Under the pieces are notes generated by a model. It searched no databases. It saw nothing but the letters and a program-made list of their open reading frames with translations, and had not been told where the DNA came from. The translations under genes were made by a program, and so were the position numbers. 64,000 nucleotides of DNA from Pseudahrensia aquimaris. GTDB taxonomy: Bacteria; Pseudomonadota; Alphaproteobacteria; Rhizobiales; Rhizobiaceae. The stretch is from positions 620,001 to 684,000 of the forward strand of contig NZ_JBHTJV010000003.1 of the NCBI RefSeq assembly GCF_042676045.1, written 5' to 3'. How positions within the stretch are numbered: the first letter of the stretch is position 1; every line of letters begins with the position of its first letter. Shown one piece after another: positions 9,601 through 18,330 of the stretch.

Positions 9601-10865
9601 TCATTCTCATCGTCTATATCGCGATTTTCACCGCCTTCTTTTTCATTCTCAGAGCGCTGACCGAGAAGGTCTTCACCAAAAAGGACGACTTCACCTCTTT
9701 GAAGACCGTAACGTTCGGTGATGAAAGTGCGGTCAAGCCAAACCGCTGGGCAAGTGTTGTGTCCATAGTCACTTTGTTCCTGCTGTGGGGCGCGTTCACT
9801 GGCTCTAAATGGGTGCCTATCCACGCGCCGGGCCCGTTCATTGGCGACACCTCGTTTGTCTACACGATGCAAGCTGCTGATGGTTCGACAGATGATGCAA
9901 CCGTATTCGTGCGCGTCGCGAAGCGTGGCGAGACCGTGGAAAAAATGGCTGCCGAACCAGGAGATGGTTTTGCAAAGAACGACGCTGTTGATGCGCTTGC
10001 TTGGCGCTCAAAGCTGATCGTTATGGACAGCAATGACGACATAAAGCGCTCTGATGGTGCCAAGATTATTGCGATTGACGGCCAGCCAATTTCACCCGGA
10101 CAAGCGGTATTTACAGACGCTGGACGTGTGGCGCTGACGAGCAAAGGCACGATCAACTACGCTGCACCTTCGGGAATGCAGATGGAGCCTGTGTGGCTGC
10201 CACCGCCAGAAACCGTTGTTGCACGCTTCGGAGAAATCAGCCGTGAGGGCTATCAGAATTTCACTCTGTGGCAGCACCTCTTTTGGTCACTCCTCCGGGT
10301 GGTTGCAGGCTTCGCAATCGGAGCCCTCGTTGGAATTCCGCTTGGGTATGCCATGGGTCTAAGCGATTACTTCCGGGGTTGGTTCGATCCGATTGTGGAA
10401 TTCATGCGCCCTGTGCCTCCGCTGGCGCTCATTCCGCTGGTCATCATCTGGGCTGGCATTGGCGAGACGGGAAAGATCATCCTCCTGTTCCTCGCCGCAC
10501 TCTGGATTATGGCGATTGCTGCAAGGGCCGGTGTTTCCGGTGTGAACATCTCCAAGGTACACGCAGCCTATTCGCTGGGTGCTAGCAAATGGCAAATCCT
10601 GCGTCACGTAATTGTGCCAAACTCCCTGCCGGAGATTTTCACCGGCGCGCGTGTGGCGATGGGGGTTTGCTGGGGCACTGTGGTTGCTGCCGAACTGGTG
10701 GCAGCCGAAAAAGGTGCAGGCATGATGATCATGGTCGCCTCTCGCTTCCAGCTCACTGACATCGTGATTATGGGCATTATCCTGATTGGCGTGATTGGCT
10801 ACGGCATCGACATCTTGATGCGCAAGCTGGAAACCGCGCTTGTGCCGTGGAAAGGCCGCAGTTGA
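9597..10865 (+). CDS. tauC: Taurine-type ABC transporter permease with long N-terminal extension
   Basis: A 422-residue permease. The C-terminal ~220 residues form a BPD_transp_1 domain containing the EAA-loop-like ISKVHAAYSLGASKWQIL and the PNSLPEIFTGAR segment. Ahead of it are a hydrophobic helix at residues 1-20, a cytosolic stretch, a second helix near 55-70 and then about 120 mainly polar residues, probably periplasmic, before the next helices. Standard TauC is about 270-280 residues, so roughly 150 are extra. The start is ATG 9597, overlapping the tauB stop, with GGAGAG upstream. The gene ends back to back with the convergent hydrolase gene: the TGATCA at 10863-10868 supplies both stops. 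Confidence 0.85.
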   Translation: MIILIVYIAIFTAFFFILRALTEKVFTKKDDFTSLKTVTFGDESAVKPNRWASVVSIVTLFLLWGAFTGSKWVPIHAPGPFIGDTSFVYTMQAADGSTDDATVFVRVAKRGETVEKMAAEPGDGFAKNDAVDALAWRSKLIVMDSNDDIKRSDGAKIIAIDGQPISPGQAVFTDAGRVALTSKGTINYAAPSGMQMEPVWLPPPETVVARFGEISREGYQNFTLWQHLFWSLLRVVAGFAIGALVGIPLGYAMGLSDYFRGWFDPIVEFMRPVPPLALIPLVIIWAGIGETGKIILLFLAALWIMAIAARAGVSGVNISKVHAAYSLGASKWQILRHVIVPNSLPEIFTGARVAMGVCWGTVVAAELVAAEKGAGMMIMVASRFQLTDIVIMGIILIGVIGYGIDILMRKLETALVPWKGRS

Positions 10866-11747
10866 TCAATCAGCAGCAGTCTTGGCGCGAGCCATTGTCT
10901 GCGCGACCAAGGGCACGATAACGGGTGTGAGCGCTGCTGTGATCGTGTGGCCCATTCCGTCTATTTGGTGGAACGGGCAATCGGGAATGAGCGAGGCAAT
11001 TTCTGCACCTGCAATTGGGGGAATAAGCGTGTCGTCGCTTCCGTGGATCACCGTGCAGGGAAGTGATATTTCTTTCAGGCGTTGGGAATGGTCTGGAGAC
11101 TGACTCGTCGCCAATGCGTGCCGATTGATGCCGTTGGGGTCATAACCACGGTCATAAGCTCTGTGCGCAATGTCGCGCACCGTTTCATCGTCCATCGGAT
11201 AGCCCGGCGACCCCCACTCTTTTTCCATCGCGATGAGAGCTTCAGCGAATTGATCGCGGGTGCATGGCCAAGCGAGCAGTTTTTCAATTGCAGACCCCAC
11301 ACTGAACCGCGCTGCACTCATGACAATCGTAACAGACCGACAGCGCTGGGGTTGATTAATCGCTAACAGTTGCGCGATACCGCCGCCCATTGAAATGCCG
11401 AAGATGTGGGCGCTGTCGATACCAAGCGCATCCATCAGACCTACAACATCCAACGCCATATCATCCAACGTGTAGGCAGCGTCTAATGGCTTGCCATCAT
11501 GGAACCGTTCGATGATTCCCATCGCATCATCGACCACCCCCTCCTTCGGACACCGCTGAGACTTGCCAACGTCGCGATTGTCAAATGTGATTACGCGGCA
11601 ACCCACTTCTGCCAACCCGTCGAGAAAAGCGTCCGGCCAATAGACCAATTGGGTGCCCAAGCCTCGGATCAAAATGAGCGGCTCACCATGCGTCGGGCCT
11701 TGTTCTTCGACCTCTAGTGAAATTCCGTTTGCGTTTATTTGCGCCAT
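10866..11747 (-). CDS. Alpha/beta-fold hydrolase
   Basis: A 293-residue alpha/beta hydrolase. The nucleophile elbow is GISMGGG, the oxyanion-region motif is IRGLGTQLVYW, an acidic residue lies in HGSDDTLIP, and the late His is in GMGHT. Together these form a complete Ser-Asp-His triad. The start was set at ATG 11747 because GGAAGG lies 8 bases upstream; an in-frame extension up to 11834 would run close to ureD on the other strand. It is divergent from the urease operon and convergent with tauC. The substrate cannot be read from the sequence; an esterase or a C-C hydrolase are both possible. Confidence 0.75.
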   Translation of the reverse strand: MAQINANGISLEVEEQGPTHGEPLILIRGLGTQLVYWPDAFLDGLAEVGCRVITFDNRDVGKSQRCPKEGVVDDAMGIIERFHDGKPLDAAYTLDDMALDVVGLMDALGIDSAHIFGISMGGGIAQLLAINQPQRCRSVTIVMSAARFSVGSAIEKLLAWPCTRDQFAEALIAMEKEWGSPGYPMDDETVRDIAHRAYDRGYDPNGINRHALATSQSPDHSQRLKEISLPCTVIHGSDDTLIPPIAGAEIASLIPDCPFHQIDGMGHTITAALTPVIVPLVAQTMARAKTAAD

Positions 11748-11860
11748 GAGAGCCTTCCGGAGTTGCGTACCGAGCAGGTTACGAACCCCTACCAGTTGCG
11801 CGCAAGTGTCTTGCTGGCTTTGGATTGACGACATTGGGAAACACGTTCAACCTTATTTTC

Positions 11861-12706
11861 ATGTTTGATGCGCCCATCCTGCCAGCCTCACCCGCAGCAC
11901 AGCCTGCAACACGAATGCAGCGCAGCTTTGGACGAGGTTTTCTGCAGGTGAAATCAAAAGGCGGACGAAGTCGCATTGCCGATCTCTATCAGCAAGGTTG
12001 TGCCAAGATACGGCTGCCGCGCCAACACGGTGCCGGTCTGGAAGCGGTCATGATCAATTCCTCCGGCGGACTGACCGGAGGCGACCGCATGGCTTGGCAG
12101 TTCACCCTCGACGATGACAGCGAACTGACCGTTACCAGCCAAGCCTGCGAGCGCATTTACAAGGCGAGCGCCGATATTGCCCGTTCGGACATTGCGCTCA
12201 AACTGGGCGAAAACGCGCGGTTGAACTGGCTGCCACAAGAGACAATACTCTTCGACCGCAGCTCTTTCAACCGCAGCCTATCGGTAGATATGGCAGCAAA
12301 TGCAACGCTGCTGCTGGGTGAAGCTGTCTTGTTTGGGCGGCAGCGCATGGGAGAAAGTGTAAAACACGCATTTTTCCATGACCGCTGGCGCATAAGGCGC
12401 GACGGCAATCTGATTCACGCTGAAGATATGGGGATTGAAGGCGATGCAGCATCAGCATTTGCGGCCTCTACAGGAACAAACAGCCATCCTGCAATTGCCA
12501 CGCTGTTGCTGGTTTCGCCACAAGCCGAAATGTTGCTGGAGCCCGTTCGTCAGATCATCGGCGACAATGGTGGCGCATCGTTCTGGCAGGGCAAACTTGC
12601 AGTTCGATTAACCGCCGCCTCCGGACACGCGCTGCGCGCGCCGTTAATTGCGGCGCTACGCCTCTTGAATGATGGCGCTACTTTGCCAAAGGTATGGCAC
12701 CAATGA
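11861..12706 (+). CDS. ureD: Urease accessory protein UreD
   Basis: A 281-residue UreD/UreH protein, the scaffold that joins UreF and UreG on apo-urease during nickel loading. Family marks include the N-terminal arginine-rich strand segment ending in F-L-Q-V-K, the INSSGGLTGGDR motif, and TVTSQACERIYKA. The start was placed at ATG 11861, which gives the usual short N-terminus; an in-frame start at 11825 would add 12 residues. It is the first gene of the operon, and the next gene follows 31 bases after its stop. Confidence 0.9.
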   Translation: MFDAPILPASPAAQPATRMQRSFGRGFLQVKSKGGRSRIADLYQQGCAKIRLPRQHGAGLEAVMINSSGGLTGGDRMAWQFTLDDDSELTVTSQACERIYKASADIARSDIALKLGENARLNWLPQETILFDRSSFNRSLSVDMAANATLLLGEAVLFGRQRMGESVKHAFFHDRWRIRRDGNLIHAEDMGIEGDAASAFAASTGTNSHPAIATLLLVSPQAEMLLEPVRQIIGDNGGASFWQGKLAVRLTAASGHALRAPLIAALRLLNDGATLPKVWHQ

Positions 12707-12737
12707 TGACCATATTCGCGCCGGAGACGAACACGCC

Positions 12738-13040
12738 ATGCAATTGACGCCCCGCGAGAAAGACAAACTGCTTGTTTCTATGGCTGCCGAAGTCGCTCGC
12801 AAGCGTCTCGCGCGTGGCGTGAAGCTGAACCACCCCGAAGCCATCGCACTGATCACCGATTTCGTCGTAGAAGGCGCACGCGATGGCCGTTCGGTCGCGG
12901 ATCTTATGCAGGCGGGCGCCCATGTCATAACGCGCGATCAAGTGATGGAGGGAATTGCGGAAATGATCCATGACATTCAGGTGGAAGCGACCTTTCCCGA
13001 TGGCACGAAACTCGTCACCGTCCACGAACCGATCCGATAG
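12738..13040 (+). CDS. ureA: Urease gamma subunit
   Basis: A 100-residue protein with the standard UreA beginning MQLTPREKDKLLVSMAAEVA and the family length of 100. It is the smallest structural subunit of the cytosolic nickel enzyme that splits urea to ammonia and carbamate. An in-frame ATG at 12669 would overlap ureD; the chosen ATG gives the family N-terminus and has GGAGA upstream. ureB starts 12 bases after the stop. Confidence 0.95.
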   Translation: MQLTPREKDKLLVSMAAEVARKRLARGVKLNHPEAIALITDFVVEGARDGRSVADLMQAGAHVITRDQVMEGIAEMIHDIQVEATFPDGTKLVTVHEPIR

Positions 13041-13052
13041 AAGGGCAGCACG

Positions 13053-13361
13053 ATGATCCCGGGAGAAATCATTTCAGGCGAAGGCCATGTTACGCTGAAT
13101 GAAGGGCTGGAGACGGTGACGCTCCGTGTTGCGAACACGGGCGACAGACCTGTGCAGGTGGGCAGCCACTATCACTTTTATGAAACAAACGCCGCGTTGG
13201 ACTTCGATCGCGAGGCCGCGCGTGGCATGCGCTTGGACATTGCGGCAGGCACCGCGGTGCGTTTTGAGCCAGGGCAGGAACGCGATGTTGCGCTGGTTGC
13301 ATTGGGCGGCCACCGCCGCGTTTTCGGGTTCAACGGCAAGGTGATGGGAGATCTGGATTGA
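13053..13361 (+). CDS. ureB: Urease beta subunit
   Basis: A 102-residue protein starting MIPGEI, with the conserved VQVGSHYHFYETN and RFEPGQERDVALVALGG segments of UreB. It forms the middle part of the (UreABC)3 structure. Length and order match three-subunit bacterial ureases. Its TGA overlaps the TTG start of the next gene (TTGA at 13358-13361). Confidence 0.95.
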   Translation: MIPGEIISGEGHVTLNEGLETVTLRVANTGDRPVQVGSHYHFYETNAALDFDREAARGMRLDIAAGTAVRFEPGQERDVALVALGGHRRVFGFNGKVMGDLD

Positions 13362-13765
13362 GACTTCTTGCATTACCCTTTATCTGCGCAACATTTTCTG
13401 TCGTTCTGGCAAACTCCGTTCATGCCCAACAGCCAAATTGTGAAAGCCCATCAACACAATATGAACTGAACGTGTGCTCACTGCGCGACTTCGATGATGC
13501 CGACGCGGCTCTGAACGCTGTTTGGTCGAAGGTGCGTGCAGACGCAAAGCTGATGGACGCCGATGCCCCCAACGGAACGCCCAGCATTGCAGACGGCATT
13601 TTGGCAGCGCAACGTGCATGGCTTTCTTATCGTGACGCTCAATGCAGCGTGGAACACGACCGGTTTTTTAACGGCTCTATGGCATCGATGGTGCGCAATA
13701 TGTGCGCGACGCGAATGACCAAGGCGCGCACGGCTGAACTTCATTCCTTTTTGGAAGGCAGATAA
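13358..13765 (+). CDS. LprI/DUF1311-family secreted protein inside the urease operon
   Basis: A 135-residue protein with a signal peptide of about 23 residues (hydrophobic core, then VHAQ). The mature part has four conserved-type cysteines and the motifs A-Q-R-A-W-L-S-Y-R-D-A-Q-C and R-N-M-C, typical of the DUF1311/LprI lysozyme-inhibitor-like family. It should be periplasmic. The start is TTG 13358, overlapping the ureB stop, with GGGAGA upstream; no ATG gives a full signal peptide. It has no known role in urease maturation, so co-transcription may simply reflect operon insertion. Confidence 0.75.
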   Translation: MRLLALPFICATFSVVLANSVHAQQPNCESPSTQYELNVCSLRDFDDADAALNAVWSKVRADAKLMDADAPNGTPSIADGILAAQRAWLSYRDAQCSVEHDRFFNGSMASMVRNMCATRMTKARTAELHSFLEGR

Positions 13766-13770
13766 AACCG

Positions 13771-14565
13771 ATGCGTAGTTTCCTTTTCCGCATTGCCTAT
13801 TGGGCAACATCCATCACCGTTGGCCTCGTTGCCATGCCGCTCATGTTGCTGCCAGGGCGGCATCTCCTCGTTGTCTGGTTGCGCACTTATGCGAAGATGA
13901 TGTTGTTTTGGATGCGGGTGATCGGTGGCATACATCTGGAAGTGCGTGGCCGCTACGATGTGCCGAAAGGTGGCGCAATCATCGCATCCAAACACCAGAG
14001 TTGGGGCGACGGCTATGCCACATTTGCGCAATTTCACGACCTGGCGATTGTGACGGGCGATCACCTGGCAAAGGTTTTTGGCGTTGGCTGGATTTTGAAG
14101 AAAATGGAAGCAATTGTCGTAGACAATTGCGGTGGAGCCAAATCACGCGAACGATTGGTGGATGAGGAACTTGCCCGCGCTCGCGAAAAAGGACGTCGTA
14201 TTCTGATCTATCCGGAAGGCCGGCTTTGTCCTGTGGGTTATCACTACCGATACCGCAAAGGCATCTTCCATATGTACGAAGCCTATAAATGCCCCGTTGT
14301 TCCAGTTGCCACCAATTTGGGCCTATTCTGGCCGCTGGACAATTGGGAAATGCGACAAGGCACAGCTGTGCTGGAATTTTTGGAACCGATTGAGCCGGGC
14401 CTCGACAAAGAGACTTTCATGGCCTTGCTGCAAGAACGTATCGAGACTGCATCAATTGCGCTGCTGCCGGACGGCTTCAAACTTCCTTCAAACCGCCTTT
14501 TGCCGGACGAGTTTGACGCTGAAAAGGACCCGCTGCCTGAAGATATTGAAACCAAGGCCGCATAA
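13771..14565 (+). CDS. 1-acyl-sn-glycerol-3-phosphate acyltransferase family protein
   Basis: A 264-residue PlsC-like acyltransferase with hydrophobic N-terminal helices. Motif I is HQSWGD (HX4D, the catalytic His-Asp), and motif III is YPEGRLCPVG with the substrate-binding EGR. The C-terminal ~40 residues are acidic and look like a non-conserved tail. It would transfer fatty acyl groups to lysophosphatidate at the inner membrane. It lies 5 bases after the lprI-like gene and 12 bases before ureC, so it is read within the urease operon. The main housekeeping plsC is probably elsewhere. Confidence 0.85.
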   Translation: MRSFLFRIAYWATSITVGLVAMPLMLLPGRHLLVVWLRTYAKMMLFWMRVIGGIHLEVRGRYDVPKGGAIIASKHQSWGDGYATFAQFHDLAIVTGDHLAKVFGVGWILKKMEAIVVDNCGGAKSRERLVDEELARAREKGRRILIYPEGRLCPVGYHYRYRKGIFHMYEAYKCPVVPVATNLGLFWPLDNWEMRQGTAVLEFLEPIEPGLDKETFMALLQERIETASIALLPDGFKLPSNRLLPDEFDAEKDPLPEDIETKAA

Positions 14566-14577
14566 GAAAGAACGCCC

Positions 14578-16290
14578 ATGCCCGCCACCCTGCCCCGTGC
14601 CGAATATGCCGCCATGTACGGCCCCACAACGGGCGACAAGGTCCGACTCGCCGATACCGATCTGATTATTGAGGTGGAACGCGATCTCACCACCTATGGG
14701 GAAGAAGTGAAATTTGGCGGCGGTAAAGTGATCCGTGACGGCATGGGGCAAAGTCAGGCCACCCGTGCTGACGGGGCGATGGATACTGTCATCACCAACG
14801 CACTCATCGTTGACCACACGGGTATCTACAAGGCCGATGTTGGATTGCGCGACGGGCGCATCGCCAAGATCGGCAAGGCAGGAAACCCCGATATGCAGGC
14901 CGGTGTCGATATCATCATCGGGCCTGGCACAGAGGCGATTGCCGGCGAAGGCAAGATTCTCACCGCCGGCGGTTTTGACAGCCACATCCATTTTATCTGC
15001 CCGCAGCAGATCGAAGAGGCACTGCATTCCGGCGTGACCACCATGCTCGGCGGCGGTACAGGCCCAGCCCACGGCACGCTGGCCACAACATGCACGCCGG
15101 GTGCTTGGCACATTGGGCGGATGATTCAGAGTTTTGATGCTTTCCCCGTCAACATCGGCCTTTCCGGCAAGGGCAACGCTTCACAGCCTGCCGCGCTCGA
15201 AGAAATGGTACTCGGCGGCGCTTGTGCGCTGAAGCTGCACGAGGATTGGGGCACGACGCCAGCCGCCATCGATTGCTGCCTGTCGGTCGCAGACGCTTAT
15301 GACGTTCAGGTGATGATCCACACCGATACGCTGAATGAGAGTGGCTTTGTGGAAGACACCGTGGCCGCTTTCAAAGGCCGGACTATTCACGCATTTCACA
15401 CAGAGGGCGCAGGTGGCGGCCATGCGCCTGATATCATCAAGGTTTGCGGCCTGCCCAACGTCTTGCCCTCGTCTACGAACCCAACGCGCCCCTATACGGT
15501 CAACACGCTGGAAGAGCATCTCGATATGCTGATGGTCTGCCATCACCTTGATGCGTCGATCCCTGAAGACATCGCCTTTGCCGAAAGCCGCATCCGCAAG
15601 GAGACGATTGCTGCAGAGGACATTCTCCACGACATGGGCGCGTTCTCGATCATAGCCTCAGACAGCCAGGCGATGGGGCGCGTGGGCGAAGTTCTCATCC
15701 GTACGTGGCAGACGGCAGATAAGATGAAAAAACAGCGAGGGGCGCTTGCCGAGGAGACCGGCAACAACGACAATTTCCGCGTGCGCCGCTACATAGCCAA
15801 AGTAACCAGCAATCCGGCCATCGCTCACGGCATATCCCACGAGATAGGGTCCATCGAAGAAGGCAAGCGGGCTGATCTCTGCCTATGGGATCCGGCGTTC
15901 TTCGGCGTGAAGCCAGCTATGGTTTTGGTGGGGGGCACGATTGCAGCAGCTCCAATGGGCGACCCGAACGCTTCCATCCCAACCCCGCAGCCCGTCCATA
16001 TGCGCCCCATGTTCGGCGCCTTCGGCAAGGCGATGACGAATTCGTCCGTCACGTTTGTCTCGCAAGCTGCGATGGACGACGGATTGCGCGAGCGGTTGGG
16101 CGTTGAGAAACAGATGGTGGCGGTCAACAATACCCGCGGCGGCATTTCCAAAGCCTCGCTTAAACTGAACGACGCAACGCCGGAAATCGACGTGAACCCG
16201 GAGACCTATGAAGTGCGCGCCGATGGTGTGTTGCTCACCTGTGAACCGGCTGAAGTTTTGCCGATGGCGCAGCGCTATTTCCTGTTTTGA
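14578..16290 (+). CDS. ureC: Urease alpha subunit (catalytic)
   Basis: A 570-residue catalytic subunit with every active-site residue present: nickel ligands H136 and H138 (SHIHF), the lysine that becomes carbamylated K219 (ALKLHEDWG), H221, H248, H274, the general acid H322 (CHHLD) and D362 (SDSQAMGR). The spacing equals that of the Klebsiella enzyme with a constant +2 offset. It hydrolyses urea in the cytosol. It follows the plsC-like gene by 12 bases and is separated from ureA and ureB by two unrelated genes. No frameshift or missing residue was seen. Confidence 0.97.
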   Translation: MPATLPRAEYAAMYGPTTGDKVRLADTDLIIEVERDLTTYGEEVKFGGGKVIRDGMGQSQATRADGAMDTVITNALIVDHTGIYKADVGLRDGRIAKIGKAGNPDMQAGVDIIIGPGTEAIAGEGKILTAGGFDSHIHFICPQQIEEALHSGVTTMLGGGTGPAHGTLATTCTPGAWHIGRMIQSFDAFPVNIGLSGKGNASQPAALEEMVLGGACALKLHEDWGTTPAAIDCCLSVADAYDVQVMIHTDTLNESGFVEDTVAAFKGRTIHAFHTEGAGGGHAPDIIKVCGLPNVLPSSTNPTRPYTVNTLEEHLDMLMVCHHLDASIPEDIAFAESRIRKETIAAEDILHDMGAFSIIASDSQAMGRVGEVLIRTWQTADKMKKQRGALAEETGNNDNFRVRRYIAKVTSNPAIAHGISHEIGSIEEGKRADLCLWDPAFFGVKPAMVLVGGTIAAAPMGDPNASIPTPQPVHMRPMFGAFGKAMTNSSVTFVSQAAMDDGLRERLGVEKQMVAVNNTRGGISKASLKLNDATPEIDVNPETYEVRADGVLLTCEPAEVLPMAQRYFLF

Positions 16291-16303
16291 GAAAGAAATT
16301 CCA

Positions 16304-16600
16304 ATGCTTTATTTGATCGCCACTTTTGAAATCAAGCCCGGTTCCATGCCCGCCATTATGGAAGCCGTGATGCCCTGCATTGAGGCCACGCGGAACGAAG
16401 CGGGATGCATTTCTTACGACTTGGTTCAAAGCGTCACGGACGAAAACACCTTAATGTTTGTCGAGCGTTGGAAAAGCCGCGCCGATCTCGAAGCGCATTT
16501 CAAAGAGCCGCACTTGATCGCATGGCGCGATGCGGGTGCTCAGTATTTTGTCTCGCGCAAAATTGAAATCATCGAAAACGCGACTGTCGAAGTGCTTTGA
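16304..16600 (+). CDS. ABM-domain antibiotic biosynthesis/quinol monooxygenase-like protein
   Basis: A 98-residue dimeric ferredoxin-like protein of the ABM family. It begins with the strand MLYLIATFEIKPG and has the typical E-A-G-C-x-S-Y-D-L and ERWKSRADLEAHF segments followed by a predicted H-L. Such proteins include YgiN-type quinol monooxygenases and many uncharacterised members. It lies 13 bases after ureC, and its stop overlaps the ureE start (TTGA), so it is co-translated with the urease genes. A direct role in urease is not known. The start has GAAAGAAA upstream. Confidence 0.75.
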   Translation: MLYLIATFEIKPGSMPAIMEAVMPCIEATRNEAGCISYDLVQSVTDENTLMFVERWKSRADLEAHFKEPHLIAWRDAGAQYFVSRKIEIIENATVEVL

Positions 16601-17070
16601 GCCTGCCCCGCGCCATAGCTGTTTCGGCCAAGGCGGATGGTGCTGTGGACACCGTGACGCTGGACGAAACCGGTCGCCACCGCCGCCGCCTGCGCATGAC
16701 CAGCGATGGCGGCGAAGACTTCATGCTCGATCTAGAAGAGACGCGACTTCTGCGCGATGGTGAAGGTTTGGTGCTGGAAGACGGGCGGGTAATTGCCGTG
16801 AAAGCGAAGCCGGAAAACCTGTATGCCGTGTTCGGCCGAGATGCCCGCCATCTGCTGTCGCTCGCATGGCAATTGGGCAACCGCCATCTGGCTGCAGAAA
16901 TTCATCACGACCACATTCTCATTCGCCGCGATCCTGTCATCGGTGAAATGCTGGAGAACCTTGGCGCACAGGTGCGCCCGGTTGAGGCTGCGTTCAATCC
17001 TGAGGGCGGAGCATACGATGGCGTTGGCCATGGTGGCCATGCCCACGACCACGGCCACCAGCATGGATAG
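16597..17070 (+). CDS. ureE: Urease nickel-delivery metallochaperone UreE
   Basis: A 157-residue UreE. The N-terminal peptide-binding domain is followed by the metal-binding domain with LGNRHLAAEI and a histidine, and by a histidine-rich tail of about 13 residues (7 of them His) expected to bind nickel. The TTG start at 16597 overlaps the stop of the ABM gene. The UreE tail overlaps the ureF start by 8 bases. UreE hands nickel to the UreDFG complex. Confidence 0.9.
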   Translation: MSLPRAIAVSAKADGAVDTVTLDETGRHRRRLRMTSDGGEDFMLDLEETRLLRDGEGLVLEDGRVIAVKAKPENLYAVFGRDARHLLSLAWQLGNRHLAAEIHHDHILIRRDPVIGEMLENLGAQVRPVEAAFNPEGGAYDGVGHGGHAHDHGHQHG

Positions 17071-17713
17071 CGGCTTCCTGCGCATCCTCTCATGGCTTTC
17101 GCCAGTGTTTCCCACCGGCAGCTTTGCATATTCGGCGGGGCTGGAAAATGCCGTGAGCGAAGGGTGGGTTGCGGATGGCGATGGCCTCGGCGATTGGCTG
17201 GAGGGCTGGCTCACCCAAGGCAGAGTGCGAAACGAATTGATCTTTCTGCTGGCCGCGCTGGACAGTTTTGACGACCTTGAGCGCATCTCGGAAATCAACG
17301 AACTCGCTCTCGCCTCCTGCGCCTCGCAAGAGCAGCATCTGGAGACTACGGCCCAAGGCCGTGCTTTTGTCGACGGGATGGCGGCTTGGGGTGAAACGGT
17401 CTCATTTCCCGAAAGGCCCGCACTGCCGGTCGCGGTCGGCGCAGCGGCTGGGGCTTCCGCGATTGACCGCGGAACGGTTGCCACCGCCTATGCCCACGCG
17501 TTCATCACCAACCAAACCCAGATCGCTATCCGCTTGTCCGTGATCGGCCAGACCGGGGCTGCTGCCCTTCTGGCACGGCTGGAAAGCGCAATCGCCGATA
17601 GTGTGGAACATGCCTGTTGCGCCACGCTGGACGACATCGGCAGCTTCGCACCGCTCGCCGATATCGCCACCATGCGACACGAGGCTCGGCACGCGAGGAT
17701 GTTCAGGACATGA
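17063..17713 (+). CDS. ureF: Urease accessory protein UreF
   Basis: A 216-residue UreF with the hallmark LSWLSPVFPTGSFAYSAGLE at its N-terminus and the long helical body of the family. It modulates the UreG GTPase and keeps nickel insertion faithful. The start is uncertain: ATG 17063 overlaps the ureE stop and gives a short normal N-terminus, but in-frame ATGs near 17018-17042 inside ureE would add up to 15 residues. Its stop overlaps the ureG start (ATGA at 17710-17713). Confidence 0.88.
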   Translation: MDSGFLRILSWLSPVFPTGSFAYSAGLENAVSEGWVADGDGLGDWLEGWLTQGRVRNELIFLLAALDSFDDLERISEINELALASCASQEQHLETTAQGRAFVDGMAAWGETVSFPERPALPVAVGAAAGASAIDRGTVATAYAHAFITNQTQIAIRLSVIGQTGAAALLARLESAIADSVEHACCATLDDIGSFAPLADIATMRHEARHARMFRT

Positions 17714-18324
17714 GCGCTTTTCACAACGGACCTTTGCGCGTTGGTATTGGTGGGCCGGTCGGTTCTGGCAAGACCACGCTGACGGAAAAGCTTTGCCGTG
17801 CTCTGCGCGACAGCCATTCTGTTGGGGTGGTCACGAACGACATTTACACACGCGAAGACGCTGATGCCTTGGTGCGAATGCAGGCGCTGTCGTCAGACAG
17901 GATTGTGGGCGTTGAAACGGGCGGTTGCCCTCACACGGCCATCCGCGAGGATGCGTCAATCAACCTGCAGGCGATCGCCGAGTTGCGGTCGCGCCATGAC
18001 GATCTGGATGTGATTTTCATTGAGTCCGGTGGTGACAATCTGGCGGCCACCTTCTCACCTGATCTGGCCGACCTGACGCTCTATGTTATCTCGGTCTGCC
18101 AAGGGGAAGACATTCCTCGCAAGGGTGGCGCGGCGATTGCGCGCTCGGATATGCTGATCGTCAACAAGCAAGATTTAGCGCCCTATGTGGGCGTTGACCT
18201 TGATCGGATGAAGCGCGATGCCGACACCGCGCGCGGTGGACGCGCGGTTCAGTTTACCGATCTGAAGACCGGAATTGGTGTCGAGGAGATTGTTGACTGG
18301 TTGAGGTCAAACGGCGGGCTTTGA
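17710..18324 (+). CDS. ureG: Urease accessory GTPase UreG
   Basis: A 204-residue SIMIBI-class GTPase. The P-loop is GGPVGSGKTTL, followed by TNDIYTREDA, the metal-binding Cys-Pro-His (GGCPHTAIRED), the ESGGDNL switch and NKQDLAP for guanine recognition. It supplies GTP energy for nickel insertion into urease. It is the last urease gene; 6 bases separate its stop from the convergent amidotransferase gene. No nickel transporter gene follows. Confidence 0.96.
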   Translation: MSAFHNGPLRVGIGGPVGSGKTTLTEKLCRALRDSHSVGVVTNDIYTREDADALVRMQALSSDRIVGVETGGCPHTAIREDASINLQAIAELRSRHDDLDVIFIESGGDNLAATFSPDLADLTLYVISVCQGEDIPRKGGAAIARSDMLIVNKQDLAPYVGVDLDRMKRDADTARGGRAVQFTDLKTGIGVEEIVDWLRSNGGL

Positions 18325-18330
18325 AAATCC

